This document shows, in pieces, positions 42,430 through 54,003 of a stretch of 64,000 nucleotides of DNA. The stretch is from Pseudoips prasinana. Its lineage: Eukaryota > Arthropoda > Insecta > Lepidoptera > Nolidae. Where the stretch lies: positions 32,991,969-33,055,968 of the forward strand of contig OX621253.1 in assembly GCA_951640165.1 (NCBI GenBank), written 5' to 3'. The first letter of the stretch is position 1. Every line of letters starts with the position of its first letter. Below the pieces are notes generated by a model. That model saw nothing but the letters and a program-made list of their open reading frames with translations, was not told the DNA's origin and did no database searches. The position numbers were made by a program, and so were the translations under genes.

Positions 42430-43467
42430 GTTGATGAGAACTCTACTGCCCAACCAAAAGAAGAAGATGGACGATATTCGCGAAATTATAAATGAGACAC
42501 GCTGTCATGTTTTTTACGATATTTACATACATTTTTTACTAATCTATGTTATCGTCATTAAATACTTTATTCACATCTGATCCAAGTTAAAAGTACATCC
42601 GTCTTATTTTGACGTCCCACTAAACTTGTTTACACAATTTGTTACATGCTCGCCATTTTATATAGACCTCCCCTACTGAAGTACCTTCCCTTACAGCGGC
42701 TGTAAAAACATCAGGAGGTGGGAAGGTCGGAAGATCTTCAGATTCTGGTTTAGCAAGATGAGTTAACAAAATCGGTAGACGGATCATTACGCCCGTATAC
42801 ATGTTATTCGGTTTTTTACGAAAAATTTGGCACAAATTATCTACAAATTTGTAGGGTGTTTGAGATATCGAAAGTGTTTTTGGTATTTAGTAGCAAAAAG
42901 TTAGATGTAGCAGTTTTATCTTCTTCTCCGTGAAAGGCAGTATTTTTTTTACTTTTTATCAACTAAGTAGCAGTGGCGACGGGTCAATATAACACAATTC
43001 CGCACGGCTTCTTTTTATTAATTGAACAATTAAGAGAGTGCAACAAGAGTGAAACACAACAAATATAAATTAATTAATGAATATAAATTACTGCGGTATA
43101 AATAAATAAATAAAGTTGCACAATAAAAAATTAAACAAATTGCGCACTGGCTTCCAAACTGAGTTTATCTCGTATTCTGGAAACCTGTGGTTCTCATTTT
43201 TAATATATATATTTATATTTACTGTCACACACGTGTGCTGTCGTTTGTTTATCTGAGAATATTCGTCGATATGTCGTATTTAAATAAGTTCAATCCAAAA
43301 ACTTATATTATACCCACTCAGTGCTTGTAGTGTTTCTTTACTTTATTACAGCTATTAATCCTTCTGTTTCATCATAAGTCAACCTTTGTAACCAACAATA
43401 AAGTTTTTGTTTGATTTCGTGTTTGTTTAATGTATATATTGATATTTTCTTATTTATATAATTGTAC
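42430..43467. other. No gene recognised; one minus-strand frame of unknown origin
   Basis: The 71-codon frame at 42620-42835 (minus) has balanced composition (Pro-rich TFPPPDVFTAAVREGTS, ending KWRACNKLCKQV), unlike chance AT-rich frames. It could be a fragment of a transposon or host exon, but I cannot assign it. Confidence 0.25.
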
Positions 43468-43598
43468 TAGCTGTGCCCCGCGGTGTTACCCGCGTTAATT
43501 TTTATAAATTTTCTTTGCTATAAACCTCACGGAGCCCGAGACCTTTCCAACGAATGCAAAACCGTGGAAATCGGCTCGTGCGTTCTGGAGTTATTGCG
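43468..43598. repeat. REP-3-type end (GTGCCCCGCGGTGTTACCCG)
   Basis: TAGCTGTGCCCCGCGGTG and GAAATCGGCTCGTGCGTTCT recur in inverse or degraded form near 60575 and 26810. It abuts the LINE remnant that follows. Confidence 0.5.
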
Positions 43599-44170
43599 TC
43601 ATGAAGGAAAACCCGACTTATTTTTGTATTGTAAATATAATCTAGTACTCATGGCCTTCTGTTGCCTATGTGCGAAAGACGTCCTACTTTTTATCGGCTG
43701 GCAAATGACTGAACCTCCTCTTTTACGCAATAGTTCAGACACTATAGGTGTATGGAAATGATGACGCAGTACAGATCGTAGAATAAAAATTTGCCTTACG
43801 GTTAAAACCTGACATTCCTCATACGATTGTTTTGTTGGAAACATACGAGGCTTATAGTTCATCACTTTGAGCAATAACCTTTGAGCTCTCTCTAATTGAA
43901 GAAACTTAGTACTATATGTTCCACCCCACACTGGGATACAATAACTTAATATTGATTGGCATAGACCTTTATAAATATATTGCATGACAGTCTGGCTTGC
44001 CGAACAGCGCAAATTCTTAAAAATATATACCAATCTTCTTACTCTTGCAGTAAGTGCATCAACTTGAGGTTGTCAAACTAGCCGTTCATCAACAAGTACA
44101 CCTAGATATCGTAAGCTATCAACATTAGCAATAGCGGGACAATTCTTAAAGTAACCACTTACATTCGATT
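43599..44170 (-). pseudogene. CR1/Jockey-like reverse transcriptase C-terminal remnant
   Basis: The minus strand reads about 190 codons: NCPAIANVDSLRYLGVLVDE, a stop where a Trp would be expected, QPQVDALTARVRRLVYIFKN, then ILSYCIPVWGGTYSTKFLQL and the remainder to KSGFPS. YLGVxxD and the YCIPVWGG block are characteristic of the region after the reverse transcriptase palm in CR1/Jockey-type LINEs. One internal stop and truncation at both ends make it non-functional. Confidence 0.75.
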
Positions 44171-44720
44171 ATTAGTCATATAGACACATGCTATGTCATG
44201 AAAACTGGTTTACCTGTAACAAAAAATACTTAATTAGTAATAGTTAAATTCATTTTTCTTAAACTAAATAAGTCATCTTTAAAATGAGTTGTATTTAAGT
44301 GCAATTGGAAATCGAACTCAAGAACCACGGGGTATCCGGCCTTATGTGCGTTAACTACTCCGCCACCACACCTTAATCCTTGTCGTTCTCCTGGTCTTCT
44401 TGGTGGTGGATACTTATATAATAGTGCGTCATTGTTTGTTTAAAACTATTACAGCTATTAATGAATATCATTTATGTAAGATTATTTATTTTGAAATAAA
44501 TTTATAAATTCGAAAATAAATATGGTTGATAATGTAAATGTAATATGATTGATCATAACCGACTGTCCAGACATAAAATAAAAAAGAATATTAAATTTAA
44601 ATTTTATAGCATTATTCGCAATGCAAAGCGTAGATCTAATCTCGAAAATATCTTTAATTTAATAGTGAGTCGGGTCTCAAACCAGAATGTTCTATGAGTT
44701 AGTTGCCCATGTTTCTAGAA
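44171..44720. other. No gene seen
   Basis: Around 44300-44370 (GCAATTGGAAATCGAACTCA, GTTAACTACTCCGCCACCAC) there is a possible inverted, degraded tRNA-like head; too weak to call. Confidence 0.3.
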
Positions 44721-44724
44721 AACA

Positions 44725-44895
44725 CTTCCAATGGAGAATACTAATCCTCCGAAATGGCATTAGCAAGGGAATCCTAAATTTGCTCGTTCATAGCTTAAAG
44801 CAGAGCGCCTACCCCGTATTGGTAGAATGTATAGGTTTGAACCTCGTCGGGCGATTAAATTTACAATTTCCTATTTTTGACATTATAAATGACTG
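44725..44895 (+). mobile_element. SINE-5 copy
   Basis: CATTAGCAAGGGAATCCTAA, GAGCGCCTACCCCGTATTGG, B-box-like GGTTTGAACCTCG and GGGCGATTAAATTTACAATT. Confidence 0.65.
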
Positions 44896-45025
44896 TGTCA
44901 ACAGCGTTGAATAGTTATTAACACAATGTACTAAATAATAAACGAGAAGGACATCTGATATGTTTCATGTTTTAACGCACATTCAGCAATTACATTATAC
45001 TATCACCACTTTAATATAATGCCGT

Positions 45026-45613
45026 TTTTAGGGTTCCGTAGCCAAATGAAAAAAAACGGAACCCTTACAGATTTGTCATGTCTGTCTGTCTGTCCGTCCG
45101 TATGACACAGCGACATTTTTCTGTAACTATAAGAGCTGTACTGTTGAAACTTGGTAAGTAGATGTATTCTGTGAACCGCCGAGTAAGATTTTCACACAAA
45201 AATAGAAAAATAACATTAACATATTTTTTTTTTCATCGTACCCATACATGTGAGGTATTTATGGATAGGTTTTAAAAAATGATATAGAGGTTTCTGATAT
45301 CATTTTTTTCTAAACTGAATAGTTTGCGCGAGAGAAACTTTCAAAGTAGTAAAATTAGTGTGGGGGCCAGTAATTTTACCACTTGAAAGTGTAAGCTCTA
45401 AAATAGGAGAATGATAAAACTAAAAAAAATATATATGATGTACATTACCATGAAAACTAACAACGAAAATTGGTTTGAACGAGATCTAGTAAGTAGTTTT
45501 TTTTTATACGTCATAAATCGTAAACCACAATTTACCTTCCATTTAACCAACTGAAATACTTGCTGCTACGGAACCCTTCATGGGCGAGTCCGACTCGCAC
45601 TTGGCCGGTTTTT
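45026..45613 (+). mobile_element. REP-1 element, long subtype
   Basis: Same start stem-loop, CTGTCTGTCTGTCCGTCCGT run and CGACTCGCACTTGGCCGG end as 17573-18171; differs in the C-run region. Confidence 0.75.
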
Positions 45614-46012
45614 ATTAATACTGTGTATGAATACATTTTTACAAAAAAAACATGCTCATATATTACAATAATTTAATTGTTTAGTAGGCTATTACAATTT
45701 CCGCAGTAATTGGTCAGATTAGTCATTAGTTATTCGTCAGCAGGCACGGATGCATTATTGTCTTCATTTCTTTCCTTTTTTTATACAACCAGCGTGTAAC
45801 CTAAAAGGCTTTCAAAACACATGGTACCACTCAGACGTTGCCGACCCTCTTATATTGGTATGGTGACCTTCCTAACACACAAGACCATCACAATGGCACA
45901 ATAATACTTGGAGAGCATTCCGTAAGGTGAAGGTCAAAAAAATCTTTCGACTAATTATCTCAAAAACCTTTAATTGTATTAATATTTTTTAAGCCCATTC
46001 AGTCCTGGTAGA
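45614..46012. other. No gene seen
   Basis: No supported frame. Confidence 0.35.
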
Positions 46013-46015
46013 CTT

Positions 46016-46420
46016 AAAATAAAATCAGTTTTATTCACATAGACTTTAAAGAAGCGTTTGTAAATAGTCAGAACATGAATAATAATTGTAGTAATACGAA
46101 TTACCTATTAAATCGAGGTACAAATAGATTTTAAGATTGTGACTTATATTTAATCACATAGAATTATTAATAAATTTATGACAGTAATGACCACCATTAC
46201 TGTCATAAATTTATTAATAATTCTATATGATAAAATAGTTATTTAAGTTTGTATTTATAATTTTAGATATATTTTACAACAATTCGATACTGAATGTCTA
46301 TATTTAGGTAAGAATTCAATTTTATTAAGACGGACCTTGTAACAGTCGCGTTTTAATACTACCACCGGAACTAATGCGCCCTAACTGAGAAGACCCAGCA
46401 AAAGAAACTAAGCGCGGTTC
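46016..46420 (-). mobile_element. LINE-A copy with ORF terminus and internal hairpin
   Basis: Minus-strand LINE-A tail and UTR, interrupted in similarity by a perfect hairpin (46158-46226). The frame end GSSQLGRISSGGSIKTR..QGPS has its stop at 46325-46327. Confidence 0.65.
46158..46226. repeat. Perfect hairpin, 32-bp arms
   Basis: 46158-46189 and 46195-46226 are exact inverted copies; loop ACCAC. It lies inside a LINE-A UTR, whose other copies lack it. Confidence 0.9.
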
Positions 46421-47500
46421 ATCTTCCACTTGTATCAATACGGCTCAGTTGAGACGATCCGGTGTAACATTCTCAAGTGCACATGGGATTTGGTTCATTT
46501 GAAGCAATTATTTAGTAGGTAAACACAATTTATTTGCTCTATCGGTTGTTTGAATATGTATTATTTTATATATTTAGGAAGAGAAAATAAAAACAATTAA
46601 ATGATTCATTTTGTAACAATTTAAATAATTTTATAGTTAGTATAGGTCTATATGGCTTCAAGATCTCCAGCGAGCAATGTGCAGGTAGGTGCTGAGCGCC
46701 ACACATCTCTGTCATCATTGTAGGTACTCTTTACTGGTGTAGTTTCTCCTAGCGATAAGTACACGTTTAATGAATGGATTGGAAGATGAGTGGTTATGAG
46801 TAGGAAGCTTTTTATAAAACCTAATAATGATTTGTCTTTGGTATCTCTCTTTACACTCTGTTTATTAAATACTTAATTATCCACAGTAACGATTCATTAA
46901 AACATTTTCTATCTCATTAAAATCTCCGATACCTTCAAAACCTCTTATTAGACTCTACTTCAAATGTATCTCCAATAATTTTTTAATTTGATCTTCGAAG
47001 GAATTAAGGAAAAGAGTGGAGAGAACTGAAATAGGAAATCATTTCGTAGACTGTATTTAACAAACTTTCTTGACCACATTAAAAAAAAAGTGGTCGACTT
47101 TGAACTTTAACCATAAGAAATAAGGTTGCTGTTATTCTAGCAGGAAATATTAGCTGTGTATCTAACATGGTGGATACAGATGTATTGAAGGTATTTTGGT
47201 CTTTGATGTTGCTCTTTGTACAATTTGAACCGAAAACATTGAACTGTTTGATCGTAATCCGCACCTACGCGATACGAAATTAAAACGTTTTTAAGACAAA
47301 GATTACAAAAAATCGGTATTTCGGTCAAGTTCGTAATTTACGATTTACTGCTGCTGTAAATTAGTTTCTTTCGGAAACAGATACATCTTCTATCGTTTGT
47401 TTTGTTTCTAGGAAACTAAAATATTATGACATTATGTGTGGTACCCTAAGCTACAAATCAATCAATGAAATCAACAAGTAGTATCTATGCGCTAACGCCT
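46421..47500. other. No gene seen
   Basis: About 1.1 kb AT-rich. The overlapping minus-strand frames at 47079-47328 carry no recognisable motif. Confidence 0.35.
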
Positions 47501-47502
47501 TG

Positions 47503-47580
47503 TTAGTCTAGCGGTAGCTTGTTCCACCGTGGATAACGAAGTCCTGGGTTCATGTTTCGGGTCGGACTAAATAGCGTTGT
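47503..47580 (+). mobile_element. SINE-3-like tRNA head
   Basis: TTAGTCTAGCGGTAGCTTGT and GTCCTGGGTTCATGTTTCGG resemble A and B boxes; body absent. Confidence 0.5.
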
Positions 47581-48340
47581 TGGTGTTTTTCTAATAATGA
47601 TGTCTTCTAGGGCATTATAAGATGTTATACGTCTGCCTTGAAGAGCAAGTGAAGTTGTCTGGCCTGCGCCTGATGTCTCCCCGGTCGTGTAGGACTATGA
47701 GATTGAGGGACTTATTTCTTTATAGGACAACTTACAAAACATACATTGAATACATACATGTTATAAAAATACGTGCCAAATTTTGCTTTACTTACAAGTC
47801 GCCACGGCATGGTAAAGGACAGTTCTTTATTTTTTATTTACATACTAAACTTAAGATTACTATAACTACTTAAATTACTACAAATTCAAAGAGTACTTAA
47901 ATATATTTTAACGAAACTCATATATATCAATAGACCATTAGACATACATAACACAACACATAAACATGATCGAGACAACCGGACCATATTGATATATTTT
48001 AGATATATATATAGGTATATATATATATTATGAAACATTGACAGATACCATTATGTTGCTTTTAAATTTTGGAAGGCTGTTTGAGAAAATATCCAAACCG
48101 ATTTCATGATTTTTCGTTAGTTTAAGTCAGTACACTTAATAATGGACTAATGAATGCACTTGTATTTGCGCACTACGTATAATATATTCTGCGTAGTTGG
48201 CTAGTCACCGTTCAGATTGTCTGCTATAACGCAAACTCGACTATTCGACTGGGTGAATCGACAAAATTGACCATTATTAATTTCCGCATTGGTCTAATGG
48301 TAGCCGTTCTAGATTCGAGTGGTGAAGTTCTTCAAACACC
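47581..48340. other. No gene seen
   Basis: Contains a short (TA)n tract near 48004-48028. Confidence 0.35.
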
Positions 48341-48344
48341 CTCC

Positions 48345-48592
48345 TTCGCATGATCATATCTGCCGAAACTCTTCCAAGACTGGACCAAGATCTCCTTTAA
48401 AGATCTCCACAATTGTTACTTACTTATTGAGCTACCGCACCGAGCGGCTTCCAGTGATCCCCACAATATCTAGGTCTATCTCGTAGAGGGCCTGTCCACG
48501 CTGCGTCTTGCGGTTCGTGATCGCCCCTCTAGAACCTTTCTGCCCCAGCGGTAGTCAATTCTGCGAGCTATATGCCCTGCCCACTGCTGTTT
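48345..48592 (-). pseudogene. LINE-B 3' end, degraded
   Basis: Antisense ORF2 C-terminal sequence recognisable through GCCTGTCCACGCTGCGTCTT, AGAACCTTTCTGCCCCAGCG and GCCCTGCCCACTGCTGTTTC, with many substitutions. Confidence 0.7.
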
Positions 48593-48654
48593 CATATGGA
48601 TTTATTTATATTTTTTTAAAAGAAAATACCGCACTAGTTATATTAATCCTTTTG

Positions 48655-48800
48655 ACGCAGGATACTTTACAATTATAAAATTTACGGACAAAAAGTACAC
48701 CCAGACGCAGAACAACTATTTATGGTTATACAAATAGTTGTACTGTGCGGAAATCGAACCCGGACACGAAGTGGCGAGGCGACTGTCTCAACCGCTGCGT
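48655..48800 (-). mobile_element. SINE-4 copy
   Basis: CAGAACAACTATTTATGGTT, ACAAATAGTTGTACTGTGCG, inverted B box AATCGAACCCGG and inverted head CTGTCTCAACCGCTGCG. Confidence 0.7.
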
Positions 48801-48887
48801 TCTTCGGGCTATGTCGGCTATTTTGTTTCGCCCCCGGAACTCGACACTTCTTATTCAATTTCGCATCTCCATTGCTCTTTTGGTGAA

Positions 48888-48930
48888 TATGAGCCATATA
48901 AAATGGACCGGTCATTTTATATGGCTCATA
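48888..48930. repeat. Perfect hairpin, 18-bp arms
   Basis: TATGAGCCATATAAAATG and its exact inverse at 48913-48930; loop GACCGGT. Confidence 0.85.
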
Positions 48931-49017
48931 GTGAGCGACCACGTATGGTAATATTAAGTGTAGTTATATTTTTATATTTAGTATGTCTTTATATTTAAGA
49001 TTTTAATAAAATAAGTA

Positions 49018-49150
49018 ACATAAAAAAGGTTTTTATTCACGTTGACTTTAAAAAAGCGCTTGTAAATAATCAGAACATGTTTGTAGTAATTTATAATTAC
49101 ATATTATAGATATTTAGGTACATGGATTGTAGGAAAAATTTACAATAATA
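49018..49150 (-). mobile_element. LINE-A 3' end
   Basis: AAAAAAGGTTTTTATTCACG, GACTTTAAAAAAGCGCTTGT and GATATTTAGGTACATGGATT; strongly 5'-truncated. Confidence 0.7.
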
Positions 49151-50159
49151 TTGACATCATACTCAATTATACAGCAAAGTACAATATTTTTTTAGGCAAG
49201 TTCTTTCTTTTCCCTAAAAATGCCACGACAGAGCACGTACAATAATTTTATGGCCAATACTCCACACTGGGGTGTCGTTTAAACAATAAACAATATCAGC
49301 AAATAGCATAATAACATAAAGAGGGAATTGAAATAAAGCTAGTATAATTTATTTATTTACTTAGCATTTTGCGCTAAATTGAGGTGCAAATGAATTATTT
49401 CAGTGAAACTATCCCTCGTGTTCTGTCATAAAGTATCCTGAAGTACATTACGTGAAAGATAAAAACAATTAGCGTCTTAAAGCCATATCGGCGGCCTGAT
49501 GGGCGGCTTGACCAAATCTAACACCAGTAGCCATGTTAACTGTCCATAAAATAAAGTAAGAAAAATTAAAAGCTAGAAAAATTTTATATATGTGTTTTTT
49601 TTCTGTCAGTATTTAATACCAGCAATTTTTGGGTTAGCAACTTAAAATTATAATCAAAATTCCACCTAAGGGTATTACTTAATTTTTTTTCTTCAAGGGT
49701 GGCTTTATTTACTCCGCTGTATTTTGTACCCGACTTTAAAAGAAGGAGGTTATCAACAAATTCGTTTGTATGAATTGTTGGTTATATTTTTAATAATTTC
49801 GCCGTAGTTTGTGAACTAACTATTATAATTCTGTTCTCATTGAATTAAAAATGTTTTCTGTACATTTTGTTTTTAGACATTAAAGCGTAAGTCATTTCTA
49901 TGCTTTTTAAATCGGTTATCATTTATGGTACCCTGTTATTTATTGACATTAAAACGAGTTAACAAGTCTATGTTATTTTCTGAATTTAACAGCTTTCGTT
50001 CAAAAACCAACTTAGAAATATGGTTTGGTTATTAACGGTTTAAGAGTAAGTAGATAATTTTAACGTAACATTTCGTTCATGTTCTAATAACCTTTTCATA
50101 CCTGCAACAGAGGCACTAATAACTAGATGCTCTCGCCGGTCCAAGATCGGCGAGGTTAA
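49151..50159. other. No gene seen
   Basis: About 1 kb AT-rich. 49485-49545 (GCCTGATGGGCGGCTTGACC) resembles REP-6. Confidence 0.35.
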
Positions 50160-50161
50160 AC

Positions 50162-50362
50162 AACTAGGTTTGTGGTCAGTCCATAGATGGGTGTCCACCA
50201 AATTGGTTTGACTTCTGAGCGTCTCCGTGCTTCGGAGAGCACGTTAAGCTGTCAGTTTCGGTTGTAGTCATTAGAAAACAGACGTTAAGCCATGTCAGAG
50301 ACCTACTGGGCGACTTGAACAACTCTGACAATAGGGTAACCACTGCCCATAGATAAGTAAGT
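50162..50362. mobile_element. REP-6 fragment
   Basis: GTCAGTCCATAGATGGGTGT, CTTCGGAGAGCACGTTAAGC and TGGGCGACTTGAACAACTCT are shared, partly in inverse orientation, with 52470-52640 and 61780-61945. Confidence 0.5.
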
Positions 50363-50810
50363 AAGATACCTGCAACATTACAATTCATTAATTTAGACGA
50401 CATAGATATTTTTCTTTGTCTTCCGGAAAAACGAATTAATTTTTAATAGCAACTCCTATATTGATAACGACAGCTCGTAATGAAATCATTACTTGCTGAA
50501 TAGGCCATAATCCCATAGTTTTTACACCATACAATCTGTGATTTTGCTGGCAGCATTCCACAAAACGGTGCCAAAACAATATACTTATAATAGCGCAAGT
50601 GTGGAGCCAGACAGGGTATAACATTCAAGTGTACTTTGTGGGCCGATCATAGCCAGTTGCCCTCAACGGTACAGAAATGAATGCCCAGGTTTATGGTATT
50701 TCTATAGAATTAATGCCAACAACCCCTTTGCTTTAAGAATAAGCTCAAATAAAGTACAACAGCTTACTTAAGCAGTCAAATATATCCATAGTGTTTTTGC
50801 AGCTAGGTAT
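50363..50810. other. No gene seen
   Basis: No supported frame. Confidence 0.3.
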
Positions 50811-50811
50811 C

Positions 50812-51185
50812 GATGTGTCCTCCTGGTCAAATTTCGGATATGTCGACCAGTCTCCATGGAGACTAGCCTTCTGTACGGGATATATTATAGTGCAGCAGAG
50901 GGTGTGCAAATATAAGTACATTTCCTATTCCCCCACACTCATTATCCGATGAGACACTTAGCTGTCACAACCGGAAAGAGTTCAGGTACAGGACCAATGA
51001 CTTTACGTGCTCTCCGCGGCACGGTAGGGTAACACCTCTAACTTCAAAACTCTGGGTTAAGGTTTGTCATAACTCCTGAGACATTTTCTTGGCATCCCAG
51101 TATCAAATTTTACTTTCATTTAATCTCAGGATTTGAATACACTGCTGGCCTCATATACTAATAAGAAAGCGTTACACAACGATTA
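50812..51185 (-). mobile_element. SINE-3, near-complete copy
   Basis: Reverse copy: TCTCCATGGAGACTAGCCTT, CCGATGAGACACTTAGCTGT, ACGTGCTCTCCGCGGCACGG and a degraded inverted head. Confidence 0.75.
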
Positions 51186-51505
51186 CTGTGTAAAAATATA
51201 TAAAGCTGTCTACAACTGCTTTTTTTTATAACTGAAAATAATATTGAATATATTTTTTTAGTCCGTTAAAAATAAGTTTAATGAAATTTAATATTTTAAA
51301 TGAAGCTGTGAGGACTATTTATAGCAAATGTCCATGTTTTATAAAAACAAAATAGCAAGTGAGGATCACGTTTGTATAAGGAAAAGGCAGCTAGGAATGA
51401 CTCTTACATATTTATTAATTTTATTATAAAAAAAACATCAGATTAATACAAAGTGATTTATTGAAGTCAGTTGCTGTGATTCACAAAAAGTATATACAGT
51501 TTTAT
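51186..51505. other. No gene seen
   Basis: AT-rich. Confidence 0.3.
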
Positions 51506-51508
51506 TTT

Positions 51509-51757
51509 ATCATCATCATCATTTCAGCCAAATTACGTCCACTGCTGAACTAAAGCCTTGTCAAAAGATTTCCACAATGGAGCTGCATCATTAGGAGCTA
51601 TATGCCATAATCGCTACCTTTGGCATACGGGTTGGCGATAGCAGAATGTTGTTATAGTACACAGAGAGATGCTTCTGGGAGATATTCACTCGGACCTTCT
51701 ACACCCACGACGGGACGAAATGGGGTGTTCATATTCTATGCCGTCAACCACACAGCA
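51509..51757 (-). mobile_element. SINE-T copy
   Basis: ATCATCATCATCATTTCAGCC through GCCATAATCGCTACCTTTGG to CGTCAACCACACAGC; diverged. Confidence 0.75.
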
Positions 51758-52125
51758 GTTTTGTTAACGTAAAAATATAACTTTTACTCGAGTAAGTAAA
51801 ACGCTTTAAAGCAACATAGACGGATGAATACAGAGCGTGTGCTCATCTATCTGTGTATTAGCTTGTGAATAAATAAAATCCCTATGCGCTATCCTAGTTT
51901 CATTTTAACTTCAGAGTCAATATTTGAAACTAAGTTTCGATCTGTGAAGTTATTGGAAAACAAAGTACACGTTTTACAGGATATAAGATTCTCTGAAATA
52001 TGAAATATGCTTTTGCATGTATTCCATTGTTAAAAACTTTGTGTATATGTTTTGATATAATATATGCACATCAATTTCCTATTCTAAGTTCACCTAATTT
52101 TTTTATTAATTAAGTAGATATTTGA
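51758..52125. other. No gene seen
   Basis: AT-rich. Confidence 0.3.
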
Positions 52126-52129
52126 CTGC

Positions 52130-52310
52130 ACGTGTGGCGCAGTGGTTGATCAACCCGCTAATACCTCGGCGCCCTCACGTTTCAGGTTCAATCCACGATA
52201 AATATTTGTGTGAGCCAGATATTACTTTTCTGAGAGTATGTGTGCTTTGCGTCCATGAATTGCAAGTTTGTTAAGTCCCTCACGATTCCGGGAACCAATT
52301 ATATAGTGTG
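52130..52310 (+). mobile_element. SINE-4-like copy
   Basis: CACGTGTGGCGCAGTGGTTG (A-box-like) and TTTCAGGTTCAATCCACG (B-box-like) form a tRNA-like head; TGTTAAGTCCCTCACGATTC resembles the SINE-4 end. Confidence 0.55.
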
Positions 52311-52469
52311 GGCATTGTCTTTAAAAAAATTGTGTCTGAATTTCGTAAGTATCTTCGCAGCAGAAGTTAGAAGCAACCCAAATTTCAAGTTCTATGTATC
52401 CGGAGAAAATAACGTATTGGTTTACATACAATACAATACTTACCTACTATCGTGTGGGCAGTGATTACC

Positions 52470-52640
52470 TTAGTGTCAGAGTTGTTCAAGTCTCCCGGTA
52501 GACTTTCGAAATGGCTTAACGATTATTGCCCAGTGGCTCCAACCGGGACTGACAGCTAAACTTACCCTCCAAAGCATGGAGACGCTCCGATATTCTATGG
52601 ACTGACCGCGTGCCAGTTACTTAACCTCGCTGATCACTTA
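52470..52640. mobile_element. REP-6 fragment
   Basis: GTGTCAGAGTTGTTCAAGTC, CCAACCGGGACTGACAGCTA and TCTATGGACTGACCGCGTGC match the family in orientation opposite to 50162. Confidence 0.5.
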
Positions 52641-52746
52641 CGGAGAGAGCATCTAGCTGTGATGATACAAGCAATAATACGTCCAGTGGCACAGAATCCG
52701 TGTAATGATAGCGTCTGGCAATTTTTTTGTTTCTTTTTATATATTA

Positions 52747-52771
52747 GGTCTTTACCTATGAAATTGCCGTT
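52747..52771. repeat. Mariner left terminal inverted repeat
   Basis: 25 bp, exact inverse of 54004-54028; transposase binding and cleavage site. Confidence 0.9.
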
Positions 52772-52933
52772 CTGCAGTACTGGCCATTTCAAATCAAAAT
52801 AATTTTTGTTTGGCTAAGAATTCTAATTTCAAATTAATTTTATTTTAAAAACATGGATTCTTTTTTCCAAAAGTAGTCATTTCTTTATTGATTAGTGTTA
52901 CATTTTCATCGCATTTCAATCTTTTTCGTCATC

Positions 52934-53953
52934 ATGGATACGTTAAAAATTCGAGTAATTATGGAATATGAGTACCGTCGTGGCAGCAACGCGGCACAAG
53001 CGGCACGCAACATCAACGACGTTTACGGAGCTAACACTACAAACCAACGCACCACCTGTTATTGGTTTGCTCGCTTCCGTTCTGGAAATTTCGACCTGAA
53101 AAATGAACCTCGCGGTCGTCCGAAGACTTTGGTCGACAATGACGAATTAAAGGCGGTTGTGGAAGCTGATGATACACAATCTACGGCTGAATTAGCAGCA
53201 GCTTTCGACGTTAGCGTCAAAACAATATTGGTCCATTTGCGTCAAATTGGCAAGGTAAAAAAGCTTGACAAATGGGTGCCCCACGAACTCAATGATCGCC
53301 AGCGCGAAGTACGCGTCGAGACGTGCCTTGCACTGCTCAACAGACACACAAATGAAGGAATTTTGAACCGCATTGTTACCTGCGATGAAAAATGGATTCT
53401 GTTTGATAACCGCAAGCGCTCAGCAAGTTGGTTGGATCCTGGTTCAGCACCTAAACAATGCCCTAAACGAAAACTTACCCCTAGAAAAGTGATGGTCACT
53501 GTTTGGTGGTCTAGCGCCGGTGTGATTCATCACAGCTTCTTACCAAACGGGGTGAGCATTACTGCAGATGTGTACTGTGAAGAACTGAGCACAATGATGG
53601 AGAAGCTGGCGCATCTCCAACCAGCATTGGTCAATCGCTCGTCTCCGCTGCTCCTGCACGACAACGCGCGACCTCATACTGCACAGCAGACGGTCTCCAA
53701 GTTGCAAGAACTGGGGTTGGAAGCTCTCCGTCATCCGCCCTACTCACCAGACCTTGCGCCTACAGACTACTACTTTTTCCAGAATTTGGATAACTTCTTG
53801 GCGGGAAAAAAATTCAATACCCGAGAGGCAGTACAAAATGCCTTTGAAGAATTTGTTGCCTCCCGTCCAGCTGATTTCTTTAAGAAGGGCATCAATAAAC
53901 TGCCACTGCGATGGCAAAGATGCATTGATTGCATGGGTGATTACTTCGATTAA
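52934..53953 (+). CDS. Mariner transposase (cecropia/SETMAR-like), intact
   Basis: 339 aa, the usual length for a mariner transposase, which excises and reinserts the element at TA sites in the nucleus. I chose the ATG at 52934 (MDTLKIRVIMEYEYRRG) because family N-termini start close to the first helix-turn-helix; an in-frame ATG at 52895 would add 13 atypical residues. Residues 1-110 hold the paired helix-turn-helix DNA-binding region with a GRPK linker. WVPHEL at 114-119 is the conserved linker motif important for transposase contacts. The catalytic triad is D151 (VTCDEKW), D243 (LHDNARPH) and D278 (SPDLAPTD), with the family D34D spacing. CDEKW, FDNRKRSASWLD and LVNR before LHDN point to the cecropia group, which includes the human SETMAR transposase domain (memory-based assignment). 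No stop, frameshift or missing key residue. Activity is possible but unproven. Confidence 0.92.
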   Translation: MDTLKIRVIMEYEYRRGSNAAQAARNINDVYGANTTNQRTTCYWFARFRSGNFDLKNEPRGRPKTLVDNDELKAVVEADDTQSTAELAAAFDVSVKTILVHLRQIGKVKKLDKWVPHELNDRQREVRVETCLALLNRHTNEGILNRIVTCDEKWILFDNRKRSASWLDPGSAPKQCPKRKLTPRKVMVTVWWSSAGVIHHSFLPNGVSITADVYCEELSTMMEKLAHLQPALVNRSSPLLLHDNARPHTAQQTVSKLQELGLEALRHPPYSPDLAPTDYYFFQNLDNFLAGKKFNTREAVQNAFEEFVASRPADFFKKGINKLPLRWQRCIDCMGDYFD

Positions 53954-54003
53954 TACAAATAAAAAAATTCATGAAAAAAATTCGTTTAAATTTTTTCATA
54001 CAA

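Noticed and set aside
42620..42835. Minus-strand 71-codon frame as a host exon
   Set aside because: Composition is reasonable but there is no recognisable motif and no splice context; reported only as an unknown in the gap entry.
52895..52933. Upstream ATG as the start of the intact mariner transposase
   Set aside because: It would add 13 hydrophobic residues not typical of the family; the ATG at 52934 gives the usual 339-aa length.
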